A stretch of DNA of 37,358 nt from an uncultured Dialister sp. (GCA_900314595.1 OMVW01000013.1:1-37358); one strand, 5' to 3'; positions 16,524 through 23,558 are shown, counted from the stretch's first letter. Notes: generated by a model not told the origin, from the letters alone. Program-made: numbers and translations.

Positions 16524-16620
16524 CGCCTGTGCAACGCCCCCATAAAAAAAGGTGCCGCATCAGCGGCACACCTTCCCGAGAATCCCGATAACCCCGAGAT
16601 TCCCGACATTCCCGATTCAA
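16524..16620 (-). repeat. AHE-13: 9-bp array plus terminator hairpin after the methyltransferase gene
   Basis: On the minus strand the outer end AAACTTTTGAATCGGG is followed by 9-bp units TCGGGAATG, TCGGGAATC, TCGGGGTTA, TCGGGATTC, then TCGGGAAGG. Hairpin GTGCCGC / GCGGCAC (16552-16569) is followed by TTTTTTTATGGGG. It begins about 30 bp after the methyltransferase stop and is a good intrinsic terminator for it. Confidence 0.75.
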
Positions 16621-16648
16621 AAGTTTCAAGTCAGAAAGTTACTTTTCC

Positions 16649-17380
16649 TTATTTAATCGCTTTCAAACAAAAAAGCGGCTCCGGATCATATTTCCACTCT
16701 CCGGAAATATGCACTTTATACGCCATATCTTCATCTACGGAGACTTCAGAAAATCCAATTTTTCGAAGCATTTCCACATCCCAGGAAGGCCGGCGGTGGG
16801 TACTGATCCGAAGGGAATCTTTCAGTTCCTGGCAGGTCCTGTTCAGTTCGTCCGTTACTCCGGCGTGGGCATTTTTATTGCTGTGGGCATTTTTCAGGTA
16901 ATCTGCCGGACCGTAATCGCTGTCGAAATTGAGGAGCACTCCTCCCTCGTTCAGCACTTCATGCCAGCTTCTGTAGGCTTTCGGCACGTCCGGCAGATTC
17001 CAGGAAAGATTCCTTGACACGATGCCATCAAAAAAGTTATGCTCAAAGGGTAAGCTCATGGCATCGCCCTGCACAAGGTGCAGCTGCACCTTTTCCTGTG
17101 CCATATTTCTCGCAGCCACTTTGAGCATCCCTTCGGACATATCGAGGGCATAGACTTCGCAGCCCGCTTTGGCGAGAATAATGGCCAGAAAGGCAGGACC
17201 TGTGCCGATATCGAGAATCCGTAGATGTTTCCTCTTTGGGAAATTTTCCATCATATAGGAAGTCCAGGCCGCCGCATCTTCCCCGTGCAGTTCCTTCTGG
17301 CGGAGGATGTTGTAGCTCTCGCTTCTCGTATTCCAGTATTTCCTGTTTCTTTCTTCAAATTTCGTTTCAAATTCGTTCAT
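16649..17380 (-). CDS. Class I SAM-dependent methyltransferase
   Basis: The 243-residue protein has a Rossmann-type methyltransferase fold. Motif I is ILDIGTGPAFLAIILAKAG, followed by the acidic end of strand 2 (VYALDMSEGMLKVA), the motif II region VQGDAMSLPFEHNFFDGIVS, and the motif III region LNEGGVLLNFDSDYG. It is most like the Methyltransf_11 group; the substrate cannot be told. GAGGAG precedes its ATG. It diverges from the CsoR-type gene with only 21 bp between the two start codons, so each promoter must lie inside the neighbouring reading frame. A metal- or thiol-stress-linked methylation is possible but unproven. Confidence 0.82.
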   Translation of the reverse strand: MNEFETKFEERNRKYWNTRSESYNILRQKELHGEDAAAWTSYMMENFPKRKHLRILDIGTGPAFLAIILAKAGCEVYALDMSEGMLKVAARNMAQEKVQLHLVQGDAMSLPFEHNFFDGIVSRNLSWNLPDVPKAYRSWHEVLNEGGVLLNFDSDYGPADYLKNAHSNKNAHAGVTDELNRTCQELKDSLRISTHRRPSWDVEMLRKIGFSEVSVDEDMAYKVHISGEWKYDPEPLFCLKAIK

Positions 17381-17401
17381 CTTGACTCCTCAAGGAAAGT
17401 G

Positions 17402-17764
17402 ATGCCCATGTCTGCCATCGAACATATAACTCTGAATGAACCGGTCCACGACCATACTCACGAAGAAGGCCATATTCATCATCATAACCATTCCCATACC
17501 CATGACCCGAAGGAAATCAAAGCTATCATCAACCGCCTTTCCCGGTCCATGGGCCATCTGGAATCGGTGAAGAAAATGCTCGAAGAAGGGCGGGACTGCG
17601 CCGAAGTCCTCATCCAGCTGGCCGCCGTGCGCTCGGAAATCAATAACGCCGGCAAAGCGCTTCTCAAGGAACACATGGAGCACTGCATCGTAGAGGCAGT
17701 GCAGGAAAACGACCAGGAAGCCATCGAGCGGATGAATAAGGCCATTGATATGTTTATGAAATGA
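17402..17764 (+). CDS. Metal-sensing transcriptional repressor, CsoR/RcnR family, with His-rich N-terminus
   Basis: The protein has the all-helical DUF156 fold that represses metal or formaldehyde stress genes. Residues in the expected sensor positions are Cys (EEGRDCAEVL), then His and Cys in LLKEHMEHC with H-x3-C spacing, which fits the Cys-His-Cys site of Cu(I)-type CsoR. The first 40 residues carry an unusual histidine run (HDHTHEEGHIHHHNHSHTHD) that could bind Cu, Ni, Co or Zn. AAGGAAAGTG precedes the ATG at 17402 (120 aa); a second ATG at 17408 is also possible. No metal transporter is adjacent; the divergent methyltransferase is the only neighbour. Confidence 0.85.
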   Translation: MPMSAIEHITLNEPVHDHTHEEGHIHHHNHSHTHDPKEIKAIINRLSRSMGHLESVKKMLEEGRDCAEVLIQLAAVRSEINNAGKALLKEHMEHCIVEAVQENDQEAIERMNKAIDMFMK

Positions 17765-17781
17765 GAGTGGTAAGTGGTTAG
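17764..17781 (+). repeat. Truncated 7-bp array at the csoR-like gene 3' end
   Basis: AGTGGTA and AGTGGTT start directly after the TGA stop, the same unit type as AHE-6, 7 and 19. No AHE hairpin follows. Confidence 0.4.
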
Positions 17782-17810
17782 AATTCGGATTGCTTTTTAA
17801 AATACCATAA

Positions 17811-17873
17811 AAAGCAGGCGGTCTTAAGCCCCCCTGGGGGTTCCGGGCAGACCGGCCTGCTTTATTTTTATAA
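17811..17873 (+). terminator. Intrinsic terminator of the csoR-like gene
   Basis: AAAGCAGG...GGTCT pairs with AGACC...CCTGCTTT around an inner CCCCC/GGGGG hairpin, followed by ATTTTTA. Confidence 0.8.
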
Positions 17874-17924
17874 GTTCATCTTATAAAAAAATTTTATATA
17901 AAATTTTCAAAAATAAAATTCACT

Positions 17925-18118
17925 TTCTGTACTATATAGACAGAACCGTGAAGCCACCGGCAAAACTCCGTTACGGCCAATCTCAGAGAAAAATGGAGCG
18001 GCGAATTCAGGTTCACATATGGCGCCATATCTTCTGCAGTGAAATGGAAATGGAAAACCCCGAAAGACGGTGGGAGTCGTGTACCCTGCCGTCTTTCGGG
18101 GCTTTTTGTATTTCCGGA
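17925..18118 (+). ncRNA. Candidate small RNA (A), about 170 nt
   Basis: An AT-rich stretch ends in CTGTACTATATAGACAGA, a motif shared with the 27.9-kb candidate. Downstream, GAACC...GAA can pair with TTC...GGTTC around smaller hairpins (CCGTTACGG), and the unit ends in a strong terminator: CCCCGAAAGACGG / CCGTCTTTCGGGG followed by CTTTTTG (18057-18109). No ORF in it looks real. The length and structure would suit a 6S-type RNA, but I see no sequence match to known 6S, tmRNA, SRP or RNase P RNA. Confidence 0.35.
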
Positions 18119-18170
18119 AAAGAGACGTTTTCCTCACGGTATGGAAATTTCATTCTGTATTTTCTCCGGA

Positions 18171-18548
18171 TCAATCCGGGCTAAATACAATCATAAGCAG
18201 CATCATACACCAGGCAGCCATAAAAAAGGAGAAATACTGGTATATTTTTGTTTTTGTTCTTTCACCGGCGGGAACGAGTGACTTTTGCAGCAATTCCCTC
18301 CGCCATAATCCCTGTACAATGCTGATCAGTGCAATGATGGACAATGCAGAACCTATCGCCAGGCTGTCCGGAATCACATGACTCATCCCGAGATAACCGG
18401 CAAAAAGGGCCGCTATCGCTCCTTCCACACTTAATATCTGTAAAATTTCAACTTTCCGGGGATACCTGCCTTTATTTTTCCTGTAATCGAGAAATGATTC
18501 TACCTGCAGATAAAGCAGCAGGGCCGGGAAAAATAACAATCCATACAT
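18171..18548 (-). CDS. Hypothetical membrane protein (C-terminal portion?)
   Basis: I do not recognise this 125-residue protein. It has four likely membrane segments (YGLLFFPALLLYLQV, AIAALFAGYLGMS, LAIGSALSIIALISIVQG, FFMAAWCMMLLMIVF) and a basic loop DYRKNKGRYPRK. There is no convincing ribosome site before its ATG, which lies 77 bp inside another hydrophobic frame (18472-18693). The two may be one gene split by a frameshift. It runs opposite to the glutaredoxin-like gene. Function unknown. Confidence 0.45.
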   Translation of the reverse strand: MYGLLFFPALLLYLQVESFLDYRKNKGRYPRKVEILQILSVEGAIAALFAGYLGMSHVIPDSLAIGSALSIIALISIVQGLWRRELLQKSLVPAGERTKTKIYQYFSFFMAAWCMMLLMIVFSPD

Positions 18549-18693
18549 TAAATCCCGGCAGATTGCTTAAGAGGCTCATTTTCCGTCCTTTTTCGATAAA
18601 AACCTGCCGAACCCATAAAACAAATCCTCTATTCAATGTAATGAGTGCCCCCATAAATTGCAACAGAGGCCATAGTAAAGAAATAGTCCTCAT
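18472..18693 (-). pseudogene. Hydrophobic N-terminal fragment, possibly frameshifted from the downstream gene
   Basis: From the ATG at 18693 the frame reads MRTISLLWPLLQFMGAL... and gives one clear membrane helix and a basic loop (RQVFIEKGRK), as expected for the N-terminus of a multi-helix protein. In the overlap 18472-18548 both frames are hydrophobic; the residues after GFNVWIVIFPGP are less convincing than those of the other frame. A shift near 18520-18545 would join them into one protein of about 170-180 aa. An overlapping gene pair is the alternative. Confidence 0.35.
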
Positions 18694-18829
18694 ACCCCCG
18701 AAAGGGCGCAGTCCCGCCGCCCTGACGCCAAAGTAATTTTTCATGGCAGCAGAAAATCGCGGCTGTTTCTTGCATAAAATCGCCTTTTCCTGTAAGATAA
18801 ATAGGAATCGCGCCCCATAAGGAGGAAAT

Positions 18830-19111
18830 ATGAAGAAAATCATTATGATCAAAATCCCCGGCTGCCCCTACTGCGCCAGTGCAAGAATGGCCATCCAGGA
18901 ACTGAAGAAAGAAGATCTCTACAAAGACATTACGGTAGAAGAAATCGACGAAACCACCCAGCCGGAACTGGCCAAACCCTACGGCCGCCAGTACTATTAC
19001 GTGCCCAGCCTCTTCATCGAAGGCAGGAAATACTTCGAAGCCAAACCGGGCATGGATTACAGCATCATCAAAGACAGCGTGAAAAAAGTCTTCGATGAAG
19101 CAGTGAAGTGA
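18830..19111 (+). CDS. Glutaredoxin-like protein
   Basis: The 93-residue thioredoxin-fold protein has the dithiol active site CPYC in IKIPGCPYCASARMAI at residues 12-15, and the cis-proline region YYVPSLFIEG. Glutaredoxins reduce protein disulfides or glutathione adducts; in a Firmicute the electron donor may not be glutathione. AAGGAGG lies 6 nt before the ATG. The gene is monocistronic with its own terminator. Confidence 0.85.
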   Translation: MKKIIMIKIPGCPYCASARMAIQELKKEDLYKDITVEEIDETTQPELAKPYGRQYYYVPSLFIEGRKYFEAKPGMDYSIIKDSVKKVFDEAVK

Positions 19112-19119
19112 GTTTTCAG

Positions 19120-19157
19120 AAACAGGTCATCCGAAAAGATGACCTGCTTTTTTTATT
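19120..19157 (+). terminator. Intrinsic terminator of the glutaredoxin-like gene
   Basis: AACAGGTCATC pairs with GATGACCTG around a CGAAAA loop, followed by a run of eight or more T. Confidence 0.85.
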
Positions 19158-19167
19158 GGCTTTTGAA

Positions 19168-19246
19168 TCGGGGTGGTCGGGGCGATCGGGGTGGTCGGGG
19201 TGATCGGGAAGGTGACGGCCCTGAGGGGCCGCGAGTTTTTATGGGG
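19168..19246 (+). repeat. AHE-14: 9-bp array with G-runs plus hairpin
   Basis: After outer end CTTTTGAATCGGGG come 9-bp units TCGGGGTGG, TCGGGGCGA, TCGGGGTGG, TCGGGGTGA, TCGGGAAGG. Hairpin CGGCCC / GGGCCG (19216-19231) precedes GAGTTTTTATGGGG. Confidence 0.75.
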
Positions 19247-19301
19247 AATTTGAATTCGAAACCGTACTCGGATAAGGGAACTGCAGTTTTTGAAGCTTTT
19301 G

Positions 19302-19397
19302 AATCGGGAATATCGGGAATTATTTCGGGAATGTCGGGGATATCGGGAAGGTGTGCCGCTGATGCGGCACCTTTTTTATGGGGACTTTGCACAGGCG
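19302..19397 (+). repeat. AHE-15: 9-bp array plus terminator hairpin
   Basis: CTTTTGAATCGGGAATA, TCGGGAATT, then TCGGGAATG, TCGGGGATA and TCGGGAAGG lead to hairpin GTGCCGC / GCGGCAC (19353-19370, TGAT loop) followed by CTTTTTTATGGGGAC and TTTGCACAGGCG. Confidence 0.75.
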
Positions 19398-19400
19398 AGT

Positions 19401-19645
19401 CAGGTTAACTATTAACCTCAATGAAAAGTAATCTTCAACACAGCTTCCATCTCTCTATTCAGGTTTGTGGTCCATTAACCATTAACCTCGATGTGCGGTT
19501 TTTCCTTAAGGTAGTTTCCTTTCGAAATAAAGTCTGCGGGCTCATTAACTATTAACCCCAATGTACAGTTTCCCGTAATCTGGTTTCTTTTCGGAATAAA
19601 TCCAGCGGCCCATTGACCATTAACCCCTATGTACAGTTTTCCACC
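19401..19645 (-). repeat. 68-70-bp tandem repeats, locus 2 (inverted orientation)
   Basis: ATTAACCnCnATG recurs at 19411, 19481, 19551 and 19619 (spacing 70, 70, 68 bp). It is the reverse complement of the CATnGnGGTTAAT landmark at the other three loci, so this array is inverted relative to them. Confidence 0.65.
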
Positions 19646-19681
19646 CTGATTGACTTTCTGCCAGCTGCGAACTTCAAAAAC

Positions 19682-19717
19682 AAAAAGCCCTGTGGAATTG
19701 TTTTCCACAAGGCTTTT
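19682..19717 (-). terminator. Intrinsic terminator of the helicase gene
   Basis: On the minus strand AAAAGCCTTGTGGAA pairs with TTCCACAGGGCTTTT and ends in TTTTTG. Between it and the stop codon (19721-19755) is a short TAGTGGT/TAGTTTT/TAGTGAT 7-bp array. Confidence 0.8.
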
Positions 19718-19755
19718 CTTTATTTGCTAATCACTAAAAACTAACCACTACAGTC

Positions 19756-21282
19756 TCAGTCTTCTCTAAAGTACGGCTTGAAGTTAGACTCGTGAATATT
19801 CTTCCCGTTTTCGGATCTTGGTTTGCGGTTATCCCTGTTTTCGAGGCGGCGGGTTCTTCTTTCGCGGTGGTTTTCGCCTTCTTCTTTATTGAACCGTCTT
19901 CTCGGGCGGTCTCCGTCGAAGTGGCGGCGGGGGCCGTTTCCATTTCCTCTTCTTCTGCGGAAATTCGGCGCTTCTTCGGTAATATTGACCGGGGTCACGT
20001 CGGGCTGCTTGGTGAGGAGTTTGATGGCGGCTGCGACCAGGGATACGGAATCCACGTCGTTTAAGAGGTCTTCCGCGCTTTCCCGGTAATCTTCGAGGCC
20101 TCCGCCCTGGGCGGTATCCGACAGGCTTTCGATGGCAGCCTTCTGGTTGCCTTCGATGACTTCAGAAAGGGTGGGGACAGACCGTCTCTTGATACGGCGG
20201 CGGATGACTCTTTCAATATCCCGGAGCTGTCCCATTTCCCTGGAAATGACGAAGGTTACTGCCAGGCCTGTCTTGCCTGCGCGGCCGGTACGTCCTACGC
20301 GGTGTACGTAGATTTCCGGATCCTGGGGCATATCGAAGTTGTATACATGGGTCACACCGGAAATATCAAGGCCTCTGGCTGCCACATCGGTGGCTACCAG
20401 GATATCAATGGTGCCTTCTTTGAACTGGCGCACCACGGTGTCTCTTTTCTGCTGGGACAGGTCGCCATGAAGACCTTCTGCCATGTATCCCCTCTTTTTC
20501 AGGGCTTCCGTCACTTCGTCGCATCTTCTCTTGGTGCGGACGAAGACGATGGCCAGTTCCGGATCCTGCATGTCCAGCAGGCGGCAGAGGGCATCAAATT
20601 TCTGGCGGTCCGGAAGTTCGATGTATTCCTGTTCGATGAGATCAATCGTAACTGTGGCTGCCTTGATTTTGACCAGTTCCGGTTCTTTCTGGAATGTTTC
20701 TGCCAGCTCACGAATCGGTTCGGGCATGGTGGCAGAGAAGAACATGGTCTGCCGTTCTTCCGGAATGGCCGCCAGGATGGTCCTGATATCATCGATAAAT
20801 CCCATATCCACCATTTCGTCCCCTTCGTCCAGGACGAGCATCTGCACATGGGAAAGATCGATGGTGCCCCGTTTCATATGGTCCATGAGACGACCCGGGG
20901 TGGCCACGATGATATTCGGATGTTTCCGGAGTGCCTTGAACTGGCGCTCAATATCCTGACCGCCGTAAATAGGCAGCGCATGGATGGGCAGGTACTGGGC
21001 CAGATGGTTGATTTCTTCCGCAGACTGGATGGCCAGCTCTCTCGTCGGTGAAAGGATGACGGCCTGGGGTCCCGGTTTAGACGTATCGATTCTGGAAAGA
21101 ATCGGAATGCCGAAAGCCGCGGTTTTCCCCGTGCCTGTCTGGGCCTGGCCGATGAGATCCTTACCGGTCAAAGCAATGGGGATGGATGCTTTCTGGATAG
21201 GCGTCGGTTCTTCGAAACCCATATCCTCCACTGCTTTCAGGATTTCCGGTGAAATTCCCAGCTCTTTGAAATTGTCGTACAT
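19756..21282 (-). CDS. DEAD-box-family ATP-dependent RNA helicase (CshA/DeaD-like)
   Basis: This RNA helicase has both RecA-like domains. The Q motif region is GFEEPTPIQ; then come AQTGTGKT (motif I), PTRELA (Ia), TPGR (Ib), SAT (III), RGLDISGV (V) and HRVGRTGRAG (VI). Motif II reads LDEGDE, so the usual DEAD is DEGD here. The C-terminal tail is rich in Arg, Asn and Gly, as in RNA-binding extensions of cold-shock helicases. The frame opens at 21303, but GAGGAGG sits 5 nt before the ATG at 21282 (MYDNFKELGIS), giving 508 aa. A long leader with a terminator-like hairpin precedes it. Confidence 0.93.
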   Translation of the reverse strand: MYDNFKELGISPEILKAVEDMGFEEPTPIQKASIPIALTGKDLIGQAQTGTGKTAAFGIPILSRIDTSKPGPQAVILSPTRELAIQSAEEINHLAQYLPIHALPIYGGQDIERQFKALRKHPNIIVATPGRLMDHMKRGTIDLSHVQMLVLDEGDEMVDMGFIDDIRTILAAIPEERQTMFFSATMPEPIRELAETFQKEPELVKIKAATVTIDLIEQEYIELPDRQKFDALCRLLDMQDPELAIVFVRTKRRCDEVTEALKKRGYMAEGLHGDLSQQKRDTVVRQFKEGTIDILVATDVAARGLDISGVTHVYNFDMPQDPEIYVHRVGRTGRAGKTGLAVTFVISREMGQLRDIERVIRRRIKRRSVPTLSEVIEGNQKAAIESLSDTAQGGGLEDYRESAEDLLNDVDSVSLVAAAIKLLTKQPDVTPVNITEEAPNFRRRRGNGNGPRRHFDGDRPRRRFNKEEGENHRERRTRRLENRDNRKPRSENGKNIHESNFKPYFRED

Positions 21283-21385
21283 GTTTCCTCCTCTGTGCGT
21301 CATGGGCCGCAGGGCGCTCCGCCCTTAACTCGCAGGCCTGCCATACGCGGTGTCTTCACGCGTCTTCCGGGTCGTACCCGGGCAT

Positions 21386-21406
21386 AAAAAAATACGCCAT
21401 TGGCGT
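21386..21406 (-). terminator. Attenuator-like hairpin in the helicase leader
   Basis: On the minus strand ACGCCAATGGCGT forms a 5-bp hairpin followed directly by ATTTTTTTA. It lies about 105 nt upstream of the helicase ATG and downstream of the TATAAT box, so it would stop transcription within the leader. Confidence 0.5.
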
Positions 21407-21460
21407 CTCCCATGATTCATCTTTCATTGTCCGTTCTCGGGCAGCCTGCCTTGCGTTTTA

Positions 21461-21489
21461 ATTATATCATAATTTATCGAAAAATTTAA
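21461..21489 (-). promoter_or_regulatory. Promoter of the helicase gene
   Basis: A perfect TATAAT (21461-21466, minus strand) has TTAAAT 17 bp upstream and lies in AT-rich DNA. It predicts a leader of about 170 nt. Confidence 0.5.
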
Positions 21490-21540
21490 TAAGGTGTATT
21501 TATGAGAGGTAAACAGATTAGGAAAACTGTAGAAATAATC

Positions 21541-21628
21541 AACTTTTGTTTCGGGATTGTCGGGAGTCTCGGGGTTATCGGGGATCTCGGGAAGGTGTGC
21601 CGCTCCCGCGGCACGAGTTTTTATGGGA
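21541..21628 (+). repeat. AHE-16: 9-bp array plus hairpin
   Basis: Outer end AACTTTTGTTTCGGG, then 9-bp units TCGGGATTG, TCGGGAGTC, TCGGGGTTA, TCGGGGATC, TCGGGAAGG. Hairpin GTGCCGC / GCGGCAC (21597-21614) precedes GAGTTTTTATGGG. Its outer 15 bp are repeated inverted at 21938-21952. Confidence 0.75.
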
Positions 21629-21683
21629 TCAATCCTCAAATAGCATGGGGAATCGTTGGTTTCTATTTCTTCGGGAGGGGAAC

Positions 21684-21785
21684 TTTTGAATCGAAAAGCT
21701 TTTGTTTCGGAATTGTCGGGAGTCTCGGGAGTATCGGGGCTGCCGGGAAGGTGTGCCGCTGATGCGGCACGAGTTTTTTATGGGC
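21684..21785 (+). repeat. AHE-17: 9-bp array plus hairpin
   Basis: It carries two outer-end motifs in tandem (ACTTTTGAATCG and CTTTTGTTTCGG), then TCGGAATTG, TCGGGAGTC, TCGGGAGTA, TCGGGGCTG, CCGGGAAGG. Hairpin GTGCCGC / GCGGCAC with TGAT loop precedes GAGTTTTTTATGGG. Confidence 0.7.
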
Positions 21786-21865
21786 CAATCCTCAAATGGC
21801 ATGATTTGTCTTTAGTTCATATTTTTCCAGAGGAAAACCTCATGGCTGTCTGAGAGCCGAAGGCT

Positions 21866-21952
21866 TCATATAAATCTGCGCCCGGAGGGCGCCACCTTCC
21901 CGGGAATCCCGAAACGATCCCCAATAACCCCGATAACCCCGAAACAAAAGTT
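21866..21952 (-). repeat. AHE-18: 9-bp array plus hairpin, inverted partner of AHE-16/17
   Basis: On the minus strand AACTTTTGTTTCGGGG begins the array (TCGGGGTTA, TTGGGGATC...) that ends in GGGAAGGTG. Hairpin GCGCCC (21878-21883) / GGGCGC (21887-21892) is followed by AGATTTATATG. Confidence 0.65.
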
Positions 21953-22013
21953 ATTTCAACCTGCAGGTACTTATTACCCGGAACAGGCTGCTTTCACTTT
22001 CTCTCACATTTTC

Positions 22014-22035
22014 TGCATAAAAATTCAATTATGCA
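22014..22035. promoter_or_regulatory. ARG-box-like operator, distal
   Basis: TGCATAA...TTATGCA is an inverted repeat whose centre reads ATAAAAATTCAAT, close to the AhrC/ArgR box pattern (TGAATAAAAATTCA). It lies about 210 bp upstream of the arginine operon start. Confidence 0.4.
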
Positions 22036-22117
22036 TCCATGCCCCATATTTCCAGTATCCGATAAAATCAGTATATTTCTCCCCCCTATTTCCAAATACA
22101 AAAATTTTACAAAAAAC

Positions 22118-22147
22118 TTTTATTCAGATACTTGCATATTTATTCTA
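22118..22147. promoter_or_regulatory. ARG-box-like operators overlapping the arginine promoter
   Basis: On the minus strand AGAATAAATATGCAAG and TGAATAAAAG lie side by side. Both resemble half or whole ARG boxes and cover the -35 region, a position suited to repression by an ArgR/AhrC-type protein. Confidence 0.5.
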
Positions 22148-22160
22148 AAAGTTGTATGAT
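22132..22160 (+). promoter_or_regulatory. Promoter of the arginine operon
   Basis: TTGCAT (22132-22137) and TATGAT (22155-22160) with a 17-bp spacer. The predicted leader is about 78 nt before the first gene. Confidence 0.65.
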
Positions 22161-22244
22161 TATCACAATCCAAAGCGAGTAATTATCCAAAATAATGAAA
22201 GTAATATAAAAATTCCGAAAAATGGGCATAGAAAAGAGGATATT

Positions 22245-23417
22245 ATGTTTGAAGCGGAAGTAAAAGAAAAAGTGGCGGCAATCATCCCCCGGGTGGAGGC
22301 CTGGAGAAAGCATTTTCATCAGTATCCGGAGCTTTCCGGGAAGGAAGTGGAGACTTCGAAGTACATTCAGGGAGAGCTCACGAAGCTGGGCATTCCTTTT
22401 GAAACGGGATTTTTCCCCAATGCGGTGCTGGGCATCATCAAGGGTGACCATCCGGGAAAAACGGCAGCGCTCCGGGCGGATATGGATGCCCTGCCGGTGA
22501 CGGAGGTGACGGGTCTTCCCTTTGCTTCGAAAAATACAGGCGTCATGCACGCCTGCGGGCACGACTGCCATATGGCCATCCTTCTGGGTTCGGCAGCGGT
22601 ACTGAATCAGATGAAGGATAAAATCCATGGAACCGTGAAAATCGTATTCCAGCCGGGCGAAGAAGAAGCAGACGTGGGCGGCGGCCGTCATATTTCCGCC
22701 TCCCCCGTGATGAGTGATGTTTCCGAAATTTATGGCCTTCATATGTGGCCGGGACTTCCCGCCGGAGTGATGGGCCTGAAACCGGGCGCCCTCATGGCAG
22801 CTTCGGATCGTTTCTATGTTCATGTGAAAGGGAAATCCACTCACGCTGCCCAGCCGCACAACGGGACAGATGCTTTAGTCGCAGCGGCTCATTTCATTAT
22901 TGACGTACAGTCCCTCATGTCGAGAGAAATGAATCCCATGGACAATGTGGTCTGCACCATCGGTCTCATGAATGCAGGGACCCGTTACAACGTGGGCGTG
23001 GAAGATGCGTACCTGGAAGGGACGGTCCGGACCTATACGCCTGAGCTCAGAAAGAAAATGGAAATACGGCTCGGCGAAATCCTGAAGGGGCTGGACGTAA
23101 TGTTCCACACCCATTCGGAACTGAATTATGTCCATGGTCATGGGGCGACGATCAATACGCCTTCGAAAATCGCCTTCCTCCAGGAGGTGGGTAAATCGTA
23201 TCTGGGAGAAGAGAAAATCACCCAGCCCGAATACCCCTCCATGTGCGCGGAAGATTTCTCCTATTATCTTCAGAAATTCCCGGGCGCCTTCATGTGGCTG
23301 GGAGCCGGCGAAGATAAGCCGCCTCTCCACAATGCGTCTTTCTTTGCCGACGAAAAAGCCTTTCCTACCGGGGTAACCCTGGAAGTGGCCGGAATCCTCG
23401 AGGCCCTGGCCCGATGA
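22245..23417 (+). CDS. M20 family amidohydrolase, candidate N-acetylornithine deacetylase
   Basis: The 390-residue zinc peptidase-family protein is of the M20D (hippurate hydrolase/IAA-amino-acid hydrolase) type rather than classical ArgE. Metal-site segments are MHACGHDCHMAILLG, QPGEEEADVGG and GLHMWPGLPAG; the N-terminal HFHQYPELSGKEVET is typical of the group. AGAGGA precedes the ATG at 22245; the frame extends to 22152 but that would run back into the promoter. Its place as first gene of an argF-C-B-D operon suggests that it removes the acetyl group from N-acetylornithine, giving the ornithine used by ArgF. A general N-acyl amino acid hydrolase is the alternative. Confidence 0.8.
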   Translation: MFEAEVKEKVAAIIPRVEAWRKHFHQYPELSGKEVETSKYIQGELTKLGIPFETGFFPNAVLGIIKGDHPGKTAALRADMDALPVTEVTGLPFASKNTGVMHACGHDCHMAILLGSAAVLNQMKDKIHGTVKIVFQPGEEEADVGGGRHISASPVMSDVSEIYGLHMWPGLPAGVMGLKPGALMAASDRFYVHVKGKSTHAAQPHNGTDALVAAAHFIIDVQSLMSREMNPMDNVVCTIGLMNAGTRYNVGVEDAYLEGTVRTYTPELRKKMEIRLGEILKGLDVMFHTHSELNYVHGHGATINTPSKIAFLQEVGKSYLGEEKITQPEYPSMCAEDFSYYLQKFPGAFMWLGAGEDKPPLHNASFFADEKAFPTGVTLEVAGILEALAR

Positions 23418-23558
23418 GGGTTGACTGACCGGGAAACCGAAAAGGCTCGCTACATGAATTGTGCGCGCCACCACCCCTTTCCCCTTTTCGATACCGTTTA
23501 TGCACGATTGAATCATACAGTACACGAAAAGTTCACACCCATACAACGAGGTATAACC

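Noticed and set aside
23418..23558. Start of ArgF further upstream, at 23421
   Set aside because: The upstream residues do not resemble the family N-terminus, and a good ribosome site and family start lie at 23559.
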